A DNA stretch of 64,000 nt from Paracoccaceae bacterium (GTDB taxonomy: Bacteria > Pseudomonadota > Alphaproteobacteria > Rhodobacterales > Rhodobacteraceae). Where the stretch lies: the NCBI GenBank assembly GCA_020630695.1, contig JAHDIS010000003.1:1-64000 (forward strand). The letters are read 5' to 3'. Every line of letters begins with the position of its first letter. Within the stretch, counting starts at the first letter, position 1. The notes below the pieces were generated by a model. It was given only the letters and a program-made list of their open reading frames with translations. It searched no databases and had not been told where the DNA came from. The position numbers and the translations under genes are program-made. Of this stretch, positions 27,623 to 36,386 are shown one piece after another.

Positions 27623-29383
27623 ATGCCTGCTAGGATTTCCCGCTCTGACTATGCCGCAATGTTCGGCCCGACTGTTGGCGATCGCCTGCGCCTCGCCGAC
27701 ACGGATCTGATCATCGAAGTCGAACGCGACTTGACTGCCGAGGCGGCCGGCGCCGCCGAGACCAGTGGTACCGGAGCCAACGCCATGGCCTACGGTGAAG
27801 AGGTCAAATTCGGCGGTGGCAAAGTCATCCGCGACGGGATGGGGCAGGCTCAGACTACGCGGGCCGAAGGCGCCGTAGACACGGTGATCACCAATGCACT
27901 GGTCGTGGATTGGACCGGCATCTACAAGGCCGATGTCGGTCTGAAAGACGGCCAAATTCACAAGATCGGAAAGGCCGGAAACCCTGACACGCAGCCCGGC
28001 GTCAACATCATCGTCGGACCGGGAACCGAAGCGATTGCCGGTGAAGGACGCATTTTGACGGCTGGCGGATTCGACTCCCATATTCACTTTATCTGCCCTC
28101 AACAGATCGAGGACGCTCTGCATTCCGGCTTGACCACCATGCTGGGCGGCGGCACCGGCCCCGCGCATGGAACGCTGGCCACGACCTGTACGCCGGGTCC
28201 ATGGCACATCGGGCGCATGCTGCAGGCCGCTGACGGATTTGCCATGAACCTCGCCTTTGCTGGCAAGGGAAACGCGTCATTGCCTGCGGCCCTGGAGGAG
28301 CAGGTCAACGCCGGTGCCTGCGCGCTCAAGCTGCATGAGGACTGGGGAACGACCCCCGGGGCAATCGACTGCTGCCTGACCGTGGCAGATGCCATGGATG
28401 TGCAGGTCATGATCCATACAGATACGTTGAACGAGTCTGGTTTCGTGGAGAACACCGTCGCGGCCATGAAGGGCCGGACAATCCACGCCTTTCACACCGA
28501 GGGCGCAGGCGGCGGACACGCGCCGGATATCATCAAGATTTGTGGCGACGCCAACGTGTTGCCTTCATCGACCAACCCGACGCGCCCGTTTACGGTGAAC
28601 ACACTCGAAGAGCATCTGGACATGCTCATGGTGTGCCACCATCTCGACAAGTCGATCCCGGAAGATGTCGCCTTTGCCGAAAGCCGCATCCGGCGCGAAA
28701 CCATCGCCGCCGAAGATATTCTGCACGACATGGGCGCGTTTTCGATCATTGCCTCTGACAGTCAGGCCATGGGCCGGGTTGGCGAGGTCATCATCCGCAC
28801 ATGGCAAACGGCGGACAAAATGAAGAAACAGCGGGGGCGTTTGGCAGATGAGACCGGTGACAACGACAACCTGCGTGTGCGCCGCTATATCGCGAAGTAC
28901 ACCATCAACCCAGCCATCGCGCATGGCATTTCCACCCATATCGGGAGCATCGAAGAAGGCAAGCGCGCTGATCTGTGCCTCTGGAACCCCGCCTTTTTCG
29001 GAGTGAAGCCGGAGATGGTATTGCTGGGTGGAACGATCGCCTGTGCACAGATGGGGGATCCGAACGCGTCGATCCCAACGCCGCAACCGGTCTACTCCAG
29101 ACCGATGTGGGGGGCCTATGGTCGCTCTGTTGAACGAAGCGCCGTAACCTTTGTCTCTGAGGCCGCGCAGGCCAATGGTGTGGGGGATGCGCTTGGACTG
29201 GCGAAGACAACGCTACCGGTCAAACACACACGCGGCATCGGCAAACGCGACCTGAAACTGAACGACGCCTTGCCGTCGGTCGAAGTAAACCCGGAAACCT
29301 ACGAGGTTCGCGCTGATGGCGAATTGCTGACCTGCGAGCCCGCTTCGGAATTGCCGATGGCACAACGCTATTTCCTGTTCTGA
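27623..29383 (+). CDS. ureC: Urease subunit alpha (catalytic)
   Basis: UreC carries the two-nickel active site. Ligands are visible: H153 and H155 in DSHIHF, the carbamylated K236 in [10 protein letters not shown]265 and H291, and D379 in [10 protein letters not shown]. The flap motif MVCHHLD (337-342) is intact. A GAGGAGG ribosome site precedes the ATG. The protein is 586 residues, about 17 longer than usual; the extra length is an Ala/Gly-rich insertion at about 39-56 ([18 protein letters not shown]) between VERDLT and [10 protein letters not shown], in a surface region near the N-terminus. Catalytic residues are unaffected, so the enzyme should be active. Confidence 0.97.
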   Translation: MPARISRSDYAAMFGPTVGDRLRLADTDLIIEVERDLTAEAAGAAETSGTGANAMAYGEEVKFGGGKVIRDGMGQAQTTRAEGAVDTVITNALVVDWTGIYKADVGLKDGQIHKIGKAGNPDTQPGVNIIVGPGTEAIAGEGRILTAGGFDSHIHFICPQQIEDALHSGLTTMLGGGTGPAHGTLATTCTPGPWHIGRMLQAADGFAMNLAFAGKGNASLPAALEEQVNAGACALKLHEDWGTTPGAIDCCLTVADAMDVQVMIHTDTLNESGFVENTVAAMKGRTIHAFHTEGAGGGHAPDIIKICGDANVLPSSTNPTRPFTVNTLEEHLDMLMVCHHLDKSIPEDVAFAESRIRRETIAAEDILHDMGAFSIIASDSQAMGRVGEVIIRTWQTADKMKKQRGRLADETGDNDNLRVRRYIAKYTINPAIAHGISTHIGSIEEGKRADLCLWNPAFFGVKPEMVLLGGTIACAQMGDPNASIPTPQPVYSRPMWGAYGRSVERSAVTFVSEAAQANGVGDALGLAKTTLPVKHTRGIGKRDLKLNDALPSVEVNPETYEVRADGELLTCEPASELPMAQRYFLF

Positions 29384-29450
29384 AACGTACTGAGCGCAAA
29401 ATACCGACCAAAAGGCAGATTTCGCCTGCCTCAAAAATTCCAGGTTATCC

Positions 29451-29891
29451 ATGCAAACATCTCAAACCTATCACGACCATAGCCACGCCCTTGCATCCGA
29501 TAGCGTCACCCTGACCTACGAGGATCGGTTTTTGCGTCGTAAAGTGCTGACGACCCAATCGGGAACCAAACTGTTGGTCGATCTGCCAAAGACGACATCG
29601 CTGGATCATGGGGGTGTCTTGGTCACCCTCGATGGCGCGGAAATCCGCATCGAAGCGGCGCCGGAGCCTTTGCTTGAAGTGACCGGAACGCATTTGCTGC
29701 GATTGGCCTGGCATATAGGCAATCGTCACATGCCTTGCCAGATCGAGGACACCCGTTTGTTGATTCAGCGCGATCATGTGATCCGTGACATGTTGGTACA
29801 GCTTGGCGCTACACTGCGCGAGGTGGACGAACCTTTCACCCCGGAAGGAGGAGCCTATGGCCACGGCCGCACCCACAGCCATGCCCACTGA
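29451..29891 (+). CDS. ureE: Urease accessory protein UreE (nickel metallochaperone)
   Basis: UreE collects nickel and passes it to the urease maturation complex. The 146-residue protein has the N-terminal peptide-binding domain (LTYEDRFLRRKVLTTQSGTK), the metal-binding domain with the conserved HIGNRHMPCQIE segment, and a His-rich tail HGRTHSHAH (138-146); the N-terminus adds a HDHSH stretch. It ends inside the first codons of ureF, overlapping by 35 bp, which suggests translational coupling. Confidence 0.95.
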   Translation: MQTSQTYHDHSHALASDSVTLTYEDRFLRRKVLTTQSGTKLLVDLPKTTSLDHGGVLVTLDGAEIRIEAAPEPLLEVTGTHLLRLAWHIGNRHMPCQIEDTRLLIQRDHVIRDMLVQLGATLREVDEPFTPEGGAYGHGRTHSHAH

Positions 29892-30528
29892 TGACGCGGT
29901 TCTGACACTGGCCCATTGGTTTTCGCCGTCCTATCCGATCGGGTCTTTCAGCTTTTCCCATGGACTTGAATGGGCCGCGCAGGCCGGAACCGTCAACAAC
30001 GGTGCAGATCTGACTGACTGGCTGAAGGACGTTCTAAACGATGGCGCCGGGCGTTCCGACGCGTTGTTCCTGGCTGCGGCCTATCATGCGCAGAGCGAGG
30101 ACGCTGTCACTTTGATCGACCAGACCGCCCGCGCTTTTGCGCCGTCGTCCGAACGGCTTGCCGAAACGCATAAGCAGGGCAATGCGTTCTGCAAAATCAC
30201 TCAGGACGTCTGGGGGACGGAGCTGCCGGACCTAAGCTATCCAGTCGCTGTTGGCCGCGCGGCTCGATTGTGCGGGCTGCCGCAAAAACTGGCGGCCGCA
30301 ATGTATTTGCAGAGCTTTGTCGCAAACCTTGTGGCCGCCGCCCAACGCCTTTGCCCAATCGGTCAAACAGAAGCGCAAACCATTGTTCGCCAGCTGACCC
30401 CGCTGTGCAATCAGATCGCAGCAGACACGATTCACGGTGATCTCGATCAGCTTTCGGGCACTGCCTTTCTGGCTGACATCGCGTCGATGAAACACGAAAC
30501 CCAGTATTCAAGGATCTTCCAGACATGA
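29857..30528 (+). CDS. ureF: Urease accessory protein UreF
   Basis: UreF forms the activation complex with UreD and UreG. The 223-residue protein contains the family segments [27 protein letters not shown], and [14 protein letters not shown]. The start at 29857 has GGAGGAG directly upstream and overlaps ureE by 35 bp; a second ATG at 29881 is possible. It ends in an ATGA overlap with ureG. Confidence 0.94.
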   Translation: MATAAPTAMPTDDAVLTLAHWFSPSYPIGSFSFSHGLEWAAQAGTVNNGADLTDWLKDVLNDGAGRSDALFLAAAYHAQSEDAVTLIDQTARAFAPSSERLAETHKQGNAFCKITQDVWGTELPDLSYPVAVGRAARLCGLPQKLAAAMYLQSFVANLVAAAQRLCPIGQTEAQTIVRQLTPLCNQIAADTIHGDLDQLSGTAFLADIASMKHETQYSRIFQT

Positions 30529-31166
30529 CCAAGCTGAATGGCCCATTGCGGGTTGGTATCGGTGGCCCTGTCGGGGCTGGCAAGACGACCCTCACCGCGG
30601 CTTTGGCCGAAGCCTTTCGCGACACGCATTCGGTTGGCGTGATCACCAATGACATCTACACGCGTGAGGATGCGGACGCCCTGATGCGAATGCAGGTGCT
30701 TCCCTCGGATCGGGTGATCGGCGTTGAGACCGGTGGGTGCCCACACACGGCAATTCGCGAGGACGCCTCGATCAATCTTGCCGCCGTGGCCGAAATGGTT
30801 ACACGCCATCCTGAAGTCGAAGTTGTCTTCATTGAATCGGGTGGCGACAACCTGTCTGCAACGTTCAGCCCCGAGCTGGCCGACCTTACGCTTTATGTCA
30901 TTGATGTCGCTGCGGGCGAAGAAATCCCGCGCAAAGGTGGGCCCGCGATTACACGATCGGATCTGTTGATCATCAACAAGACCGATCTGGCACCGCACGT
31001 GGGCGCAGACCTGAGTGTAATGGAAAGGGATGCCGGGAGGATGCGTGGCGAACGACCTTTCGTTTTCAGTAACCTCAAGGCACGTAAAGGCGTCGAGGCG
31101 ATTTGTCGTCACATTGAGGAAATGGGCGCTCTGCGCCCAGTGTCTGAACAGGTTCCGGCGGAATAG
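30525..31166 (+). CDS. ureG: Urease accessory GTPase UreG
   Basis: UreG hydrolyses GTP to drive nickel insertion into urease. The 213-residue protein has the P-loop [10 protein letters not shown] (14-23), the metal-binding [15 protein letters not shown] motif, the [15 protein letters not shown] segment and NKTDLAP. Its ATG overlaps the ureF stop as ATGA. It is the last clear urease gene; no urea ABC transporter (urtABCDE) is present downstream within this window. Confidence 0.97.
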   Translation: MTKLNGPLRVGIGGPVGAGKTTLTAALAEAFRDTHSVGVITNDIYTREDADALMRMQVLPSDRVIGVETGGCPHTAIREDASINLAAVAEMVTRHPEVEVVFIESGGDNLSATFSPELADLTLYVIDVAAGEEIPRKGGPAITRSDLLIINKTDLAPHVGADLSVMERDAGRMRGERPFVFSNLKARKGVEAICRHIEEMGALRPVSEQVPAE

Positions 31167-31254
31167 GATTTGCGTGTCAGCGCGCCTCTGTTGGTTGCAG
31201 GTCGCTGCCAACATCATCTACGGTCCACCAAGACGAATTTGAGGGGGACAGTGG

Positions 31255-31941
31255 ATGACCAAACATGTGATTGAAACGCCCGAGCAAAGCGTGCTGCCAG
31301 TCGTTGGGTCTGATGCCACATTCCCCGTCCGGCGCGTTTATTGCATTGGCCGCAACTATGCCGCCCATGCCATCGAAATGGGTCATGACCCGGATCGCGA
31401 AGCGCCATTCTTCTTTCAGAAGAACCCGAACAATCTGGACCCGTCGGGTGAGTTTCCGTACCCGGCACATAGTCGCGATGTGCATCACGAAGCCGAAATG
31501 CTCGTCGCCCTGAAAAGCGGTGGGCGTGATATTCCCATCGCGGAGGCCCTGTCCCATGTGTACGGTTATGGGCTGGCGCTGGATATGACGCGCAGGGACT
31601 TGCAAGGCGAGATGAAAAAGGCCGGGCGTCCGTGGGAAATCGGAAAAGCATTCGAACAGTCCGCCCCATGCGGGCCGGTTTTTCCGGCTCAGCAGGTCGG
31701 CCACCCGACCCAAGGGCGCATTTCGTTGAAGGTGAATAGCGATCTGCGTCAGGACGGCGATCTGAACCAGATGATCTGGAAGGTTCCCGAAATGATTGCC
31801 TATCTCAGCCAGTATTTCGAACTTGCTGCCGGGGATGTCATCCTGTCGGGTACACCCGCCGGTGTCGGGCCGGTGCAAGTCGGGGATGTCATCGACATGT
31901 ATATCGAAGGGTTGGGCGTGCTGAACGTAAAGGTCGCCTGA
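31255..31941 (+). CDS. Fumarylacetoacetate hydrolase (FAH) family protein
   Basis: The 228-residue protein is a compact FAH-fold hydrolase, isomerase or decarboxylase. The family motifs VYCIGRNYAAHAIEMG, FFFQKNPNNLDP, the metal-binding HHEAEMLVALKSGG, and GDVILSGTPAGVGPVQVGD are all present. Small single-domain members act on acylpyruvates or as oxaloacetate decarboxylases, but the substrate cannot be named from sequence. GAGGGGG precedes the ATG. It follows ureG by 88 bp and converges with the ligase gene with 13 bp between them. Confidence 0.88.
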   Translation: MTKHVIETPEQSVLPVVGSDATFPVRRVYCIGRNYAAHAIEMGHDPDREAPFFFQKNPNNLDPSGEFPYPAHSRDVHHEAEMLVALKSGGRDIPIAEALSHVYGYGLALDMTRRDLQGEMKKAGRPWEIGKAFEQSAPCGPVFPAQQVGHPTQGRISLKVNSDLRQDGDLNQMIWKVPEMIAYLSQYFELAAGDVILSGTPAGVGPVQVGDVIDMYIEGLGVLNVKVA

Positions 31942-31954
31942 GCGATCCAAACGA

Positions 31955-33448
31955 TCAGCTTCGTTCTAATGTATCCGCCAATTTGAGACGCTGGATTTTT
32001 CCAGACGGCCCCTTGGGCAATTCATCCATGAAATGAATGGTGTCCGGCGACTTGAACGCACCAAGCTTTTCGTTGCAGAGCGCAATCAGGTCATCGCGGC
32101 TGATGGACGAGCTGCTCTTTAAACGAACCGCTGCTTCGACCGTTTCTCCGTAGCGATTGCACTTGCGGGCAAAGGCTGCTGCCTCGACGACATCTGGATG
32201 CGAATACAACGCTTCATCCACCTCACGAGGAGCGATATTCTCACCCCCCTTGATGATAAGCTCCTTGAGACGGCCAGTAACAAAAACATAGCCGCCCTCA
32301 TCCATCCGTGCCAGATCACCTGTCCGCAACCACCCATCCCGAAAACTGCTTTGGGTTGCTTCGGGGTTGCGCAGGTACTCCAACATCACATTTGGGCCGC
32401 GCACGACGATTTCTCCCTCTGCGCCATCCGGAGCGCGATTGCCCTGGCCATCCTGAATTTGCACTTCGCAGCCATAGGCGATGCCGGGCGAGCCTATTTT
32501 CCGAACGCCGGGCGGCAGTGGGTTCGACAGGATTTGTGCGGCCGTTTCCGTCAACCCCATCGTTTCAATGATCGGCACGTCAAAGCGGCTCTCGAATGCG
32601 CTTTGGGTTTCGACAGCCAGTGCCGAAGACGCCGAGCGACCAAACCGCAGCCGGGCCTTGCAAGCCTCCGCCGGCTCGGCCGCACCATGCAACAGGTGTG
32701 AAATGATCGTCGGGACCGCCGAAAACCACGTGACCTCGGTTTCATCCGCCTGCTGCCAGAACCGCGATGCGGAAAACCGGCTGGTCATGGCCAACGACCC
32801 ACCGGACACCAGGGCCCCCATGACCGTCACGCACAGACCGTTGATGTGATAGATCGGCAGAATGCAAAAGCCACGGTCGGTCGGCCCAAGCCCATGCGCA
32901 ACAGCTGTCGTCCATCCGCCCGCCAACAAACTGGCATGACTGTGAACAACACCTTTGGGACGGCCCGTTGTGCCCGAGGTATACATCAGCAATGCATGGT
33001 CATCCGGTTGCACGGTATGAAGCGCTGCATCCGAAGGCCCATCAAGAGGCAGAGGGACAACGCCGCTGTCATTGGCTTCGGCAAAAAGGGTTGCACAATC
33101 CGGATGCACATAGGCAAACCGAGCCTGCGAATGATCCAGCGCATAGGCAATCGCATCCCGCCCGGCGGCAAGGTTGATCATAGTCGCGCGGAAGCCCCCC
33201 GCAACAGCGCCATAAAATGCAATGACCGCCTCTCGCCCGTTTGGCGACACAATAGCCAGACTATCCCCCGGCTTGGCACCTTGGCCTGTGACGTGGCGCG
33301 CAAAAGACAAAGCCTCATCTTGCAAGGTGGTCCAGCTTAGGTTTTCGCCGGTTTCAGGAAAAACGATTGCCGTACCGCCCGCCTGTGCGCGCGCGGCAAG
33401 CCAATCCCGTACAGTTCCTTCCGGCGGCGTATCCGACGTCAGTTTCAT
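31955..33448 (-). CDS. AMP-forming acyl-CoA ligase (possible sulfoacetate--CoA ligase, SauT-like)
   Basis: The 497-residue protein is an ANL-superfamily acid-CoA ligase. It has the AMP-binding loop YTSGTTGRPKGVVHSH, the GLTETAAQ motif, the hinge and GRLKELIIKGGENIAPREVDE block, and the catalytic Lys near the end in GPSGKIQRLKL. It overlaps the upstream acylating aldehyde dehydrogenase as ATGA and is the last gene of a tctA-tctB-tctC-dehydrogenase-ligase operon. Ligase plus acylating dehydrogenase is the arrangement of the sulfoacetate pathway (SauT, SauS), where sulfoacetate becomes sulfoacetyl-CoA and then sulfoacetaldehyde. The substrate is inferred from context; malonate-like or other short acids remain possible. 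Confidence 0.8.
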   Translation of the reverse strand: MKLTSDTPPEGTVRDWLAARAQAGGTAIVFPETGENLSWTTLQDEALSFARHVTGQGAKPGDSLAIVSPNGREAVIAFYGAVAGGFRATMINLAAGRDAIAYALDHSQARFAYVHPDCATLFAEANDSGVVPLPLDGPSDAALHTVQPDDHALLMYTSGTTGRPKGVVHSHASLLAGGWTTAVAHGLGPTDRGFCILPIYHINGLCVTVMGALVSGGSLAMTSRFSASRFWQQADETEVTWFSAVPTIISHLLHGAAEPAEACKARLRFGRSASSALAVETQSAFESRFDVPIIETMGLTETAAQILSNPLPPGVRKIGSPGIAYGCEVQIQDGQGNRAPDGAEGEIVVRGPNVMLEYLRNPEATQSSFRDGWLRTGDLARMDEGGYVFVTGRLKELIIKGGENIAPREVDEALYSHPDVVEAAAFARKCNRYGETVEAAVRLKSSSSISRDDLIALCNEKLGAFKSPDTIHFMDELPKGPSGKIQRLKLADTLERS

Positions 33449-34848
33449 TGCCCTGCTTCACCCCAATACTCACTGAAAATCTGGTCGAGCGTAGGCTCAC
33501 GAGCCGGGATTTCCCGAACAATCTTGGTCGACTGAAGGAAGTGCTTCCAATGCAGATTGTCATCGATCGAATTGCCGCCCCAGCTGCCACAGCCCATCGA
33601 CAAGGAAAATGGCATTCCATTGGTAAAGGACCCACCTGTCGCAAAGGTATGCGCCTGATTGACGATCACACGGCTGGTCGGGATCGCCCGGGCCAGTTGC
33701 ATCGGGCGATCCGCGTTCTGGCTGTGCAGACCAACAGAATGGCCTGCGCCCTGATGCCGTTGAATTCGAAGAGTGGTTGTAACAGCCGCTTCAAAATCTG
33801 ATGCGCGATAGAGCGCCAAGACCCTGCTCAGCTTTTCACCCGAAAGCGGATGTTCCGGTCCAATGCCTTCAGTCGGAACCGCAATATACTCAGTGCCGTC
33901 CGGCACGTGCTCTTCAAGGCCCAGCGCGGAAATCATCTTGTCCGCATCTTGTGCAATCGCCGCCCGGTTCAAGTGACCATCAGGCCAAAGTGCGGCAACC
34001 ACACCTTGTTCATTGTCGACCACCGCCCCGCCTGCCCGGGCCATTGCAGCAACGAAGTCATCATAGACGGCGTCGACGACAACGGCAGAATTTTCAGACG
34101 AACACGATGTGGCATTGTCAAATGTCTTGGACGCGCGAATTTTTTCGGCTGCGGCATCCAGATCTGCAGTTTCATCGACGATGACCGTGACGTTCCCGGC
34201 CCCCACGGCGACCGCAGGTGTTCCGGCGGTTTGCGCGCGGTGCACATTGTTCTGACTGCCGGTGCAAATGATCTTGTCACAGGCCTCCATCAGACGCTGT
34301 GTCTTTTCCTTGGATCCCGGCGCGGGCACCATCTGCACCAAATCGGGATCTTCCCCGATCTTGGAAAACTCGGCGTGAATGAACGCGAGCAGCCGTTCAC
34401 AAGATGCAACGCCCTTTGGCGACGGAGCCACCACGATTGCGTTGCCGCACTTCAGTGCGTTGATGATGTTGTTGGCTGGCGTCGCAGCCGGATTGGTCGA
34501 AGGCACGATGGCTCCGACCACGCCCATTGGGCGCGCAATTTCTGTGATGCCGTTTTCCGCATCGTCGCGGATCACACCAAATGTGGTCACGCCCTGAATA
34601 TCCCGCATGAGGCCAAGCGTCTTGCGGTGGTTCTTGGTGATCTTGTCGGCAACGTTGCCCAGACCTGTGGTCGCGACCGCAAGCTCTGCCAATTCACGAT
34701 TCCGTCCCGGCTCCATGATGGCCCATGCAGCAGCGGCAGCGGCACGATCATAACGGGCTTGGCTGCCATTCGCTTCGTATTGCGCCTGAGCGGTGCGCGC
34801 GCGCACAAGAATAGTATCCAGTTCAGTGACGGGATCCACGGCGTTCAT
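33445..34848 (-). CDS. sauS: CoA-acylating aldehyde dehydrogenase, SauS-like (sulfoacetaldehyde dehydrogenase)
   Basis: The 467-residue protein belongs to the CoA-acylating aldehyde dehydrogenases related to EutE, PduP and the AdhE N-terminus. The catalytic Cys is C249 in NATSCSSENS, and GVVGAIVPSTNPAATPANN and TGSQNNVHRAQTAGTPAVAV mark the cofactor-binding region. Length and sequence style resemble SauS of sulfoacetate degradation, which reduces sulfoacetyl-CoA to sulfoacetaldehyde. AAAGG precedes the ATG. The upstream genes encode a TTT importer. The downstream enzyme Xsc is not in the window. The assignment to sulfoacetate is moderate; the enzyme class is firm. Confidence 0.75.
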   Translation of the reverse strand: MNAVDPVTELDTILVRARTAQAQYEANGSQARYDRAAAAAAWAIMEPGRNRELAELAVATTGLGNVADKITKNHRKTLGLMRDIQGVTTFGVIRDDAENGITEIARPMGVVGAIVPSTNPAATPANNIINALKCGNAIVVAPSPKGVASCERLLAFIHAEFSKIGEDPDLVQMVPAPGSKEKTQRLMEACDKIICTGSQNNVHRAQTAGTPAVAVGAGNVTVIVDETADLDAAAEKIRASKTFDNATSCSSENSAVVVDAVYDDFVAAMARAGGAVVDNEQGVVAALWPDGHLNRAAIAQDADKMISALGLEEHVPDGTEYIAVPTEGIGPEHPLSGEKLSRVLALYRASDFEAAVTTTLRIQRHQGAGHSVGLHSQNADRPMQLARAIPTSRVIVNQAHTFATGGSFTNGMPFSLSMGCGSWGGNSIDDNLHWKHFLQSTKIVREIPAREPTLDQIFSEYWGEAGQ

Positions 34849-34911
34849 CTTTCTGCCTTTCGATTGATGCGCAGGGCACGTGACACGCGCCCTGCCTAGT
34901 TTTTGGTGCGA

Positions 34912-35880
34912 TCAGAGACCGGCAAGCAGTTCCTTCAGGGTCTCTTCACGGGCCTTCCACATCGCGATGACTTCATCACGGGTCATGATGTGCATGGGCG
35001 AACCACCTGCTTTCATCTTGCCTGCAACGCGGCCGTTCTTGAACATTTCAGGCACGGTCGCGGCCAGTTTGTCGATGATCGGCTGCGGCGTGCCTTTGGG
35101 CACCATGACACCACGGAAGTTCACGGATGCGTTGTCGATTTCGAAACCCTGCTCTTTGAGGGTCGGAACATCTGGCATGAAATCGTTCCGCTCCAGATCA
35201 AAGACACCCAGAATTTTGACGTTGCCAGCTTCGCGGGCGCGGAACGCATCGCTGAGGTTGTTGACGCCGCCCAGAACTTCACCGGCGATCACGGCCTTCA
35301 TGGCACCGGCGCCACCCTTGTTGTTGGGGATATACGCCAGCTTCACACCGGCAGCTTTTTCGAGCTGCAACGCCGCAATGTGATGGCCTACGAACAGACC
35401 TGCGCCCGAGAAAGTCAGCTTGCCGGGATTTGCCTTGGCATAGTTCACGACGTCTTCCATCGAGTTGAACTCGCTGTCAGCACCAACAACGAACACCGCC
35501 GGGTCAGCACCCCAGTTCGCAATGGGCTCAAAGCTCTCGGTCGAGTAGGATACACCACCTTCGATCGACTGCGCGATAAAGTGCGGCACGTTGTAGGCAC
35601 CCAATGTGTAGCCATCGGCATCCGCTTGCGATGCAAACCAGTTCCAACCGACACGGCCACCGGCACCCGGCTTGTTGATGATTGCGATTGGCATACCCAA
35701 TGCATCTTCGTTGCCGGCTGTCATTGTGACAATCCGGGCCTGGAAGTCAGTTGCACCACCGGCGCCATAGCTGACCATCATCATGACCGGACGTTCCGGA
35801 TAGGCATCATGCCCATCAGCAAATGCCGTACCCGTCATTGCGGTCAGTGCGACCGCGGCGGCTGCGATTAGTTTTTTCAT
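34912..35880 (-). CDS. TTT transporter periplasmic substrate-binding protein (TctC/Bug family)
   Basis: The 322-residue protein has a signal peptide (MKKLIAAAAVALTAMTGTAFA) and the Bug/TctC fold, with YPERPVMMMVSYGAGGATDF at the start of the mature protein, GKLTFSGAGLFVGHHIAALQ and YIPNNKGGAGAMKAVIAGEV. It binds a small carboxylate or sulfonate in the periplasm and delivers it to the TctAB membrane pair encoded just upstream. GGGAGG precedes the ATG. The gap to the dehydrogenase is 63 bp. The ligand is inferred to be the substrate of the downstream ligase. Confidence 0.93.
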   Translation of the reverse strand: MKKLIAAAAVALTAMTGTAFADGHDAYPERPVMMMVSYGAGGATDFQARIVTMTAGNEDALGMPIAIINKPGAGGRVGWNWFASQADADGYTLGAYNVPHFIAQSIEGGVSYSTESFEPIANWGADPAVFVVGADSEFNSMEDVVNYAKANPGKLTFSGAGLFVGHHIAALQLEKAAGVKLAYIPNNKGGAGAMKAVIAGEVLGGVNNLSDAFRAREAGNVKILGVFDLERNDFMPDVPTLKEQGFEIDNASVNFRGVMVPKGTPQPIIDKLAATVPEMFKNGRVAGKMKAGGSPMHIMTRDEVIAMWKAREETLKELLAGL

Positions 35881-35921
35881 GGTTAGTCCTCCCTTGGGAA
35901 TTGATCTGCCGCTGTTGCGGT

Positions 35922-36386
35922 TCAGAAGAAAATCTCTCGCGGTGTGAACACGTTCAGAAGTTGAGCGAAGAGACCGTACATGACCGCCAGAAAGCCGGCC
36001 GTGATGAGTGCGCGTTTGATCCAGCTGCGCATTTCAGAGTGCGGTGCCGGATCATAGAGCGACAAAAGAATGAAAAACGTGGCGGTGGTCGCCGTATAGA
36101 AGCCCAGCGCCTTGGCTGCCCAAAAGATGTAAATCAGGGCAACAACGAGACCGGGCAGTATATTGATCATGGCGCCCCGGCTGAGGCCTGCACCGACCTT
36201 TGATTTGCCCATCAGGGCCTTGCCAAAGGTCCATAGCGCCAGAACCACAAAGACAGTCGAAATGATGCGCGGGAACAGGAAGGCCGCAGCCGGTTCCTGC
36301 GTGTAGCTGACATAAGCCACCCAAACACCAACGACGGCAACAAGCCCACTGGCAATGATATGCTGGCTGCGTGGAAGATCAGTCAT
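35922..36386 (-). CDS. TTT transporter small membrane subunit (TctB family)
   Basis: The 154-residue protein has four hydrophobic segments and the size and layout of TctB, the small integral subunit of tripartite tricarboxylate transporters. Segments start near HIIASGLVAVVGVWVAYVSY, FLFPRIISTVFVVLALWTFG, ILPGLVVALIYIFWAAKALG and the C-terminal ALITAGFLAVMYGLFAQLL. GGAGG is 7 bases before the ATG and its start overlaps the tctA stop as ATGA. It works only with TctA and a binding protein. Confidence 0.92.
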   Translation of the reverse strand: MTDLPRSQHIIASGLVAVVGVWVAYVSYTQEPAAAFLFPRIISTVFVVLALWTFGKALMGKSKVGAGLSRGAMINILPGLVVALIYIFWAAKALGFYTATTATFFILLSLYDPAPHSEMRSWIKRALITAGFLAVMYGLFAQLLNVFTPREIFF

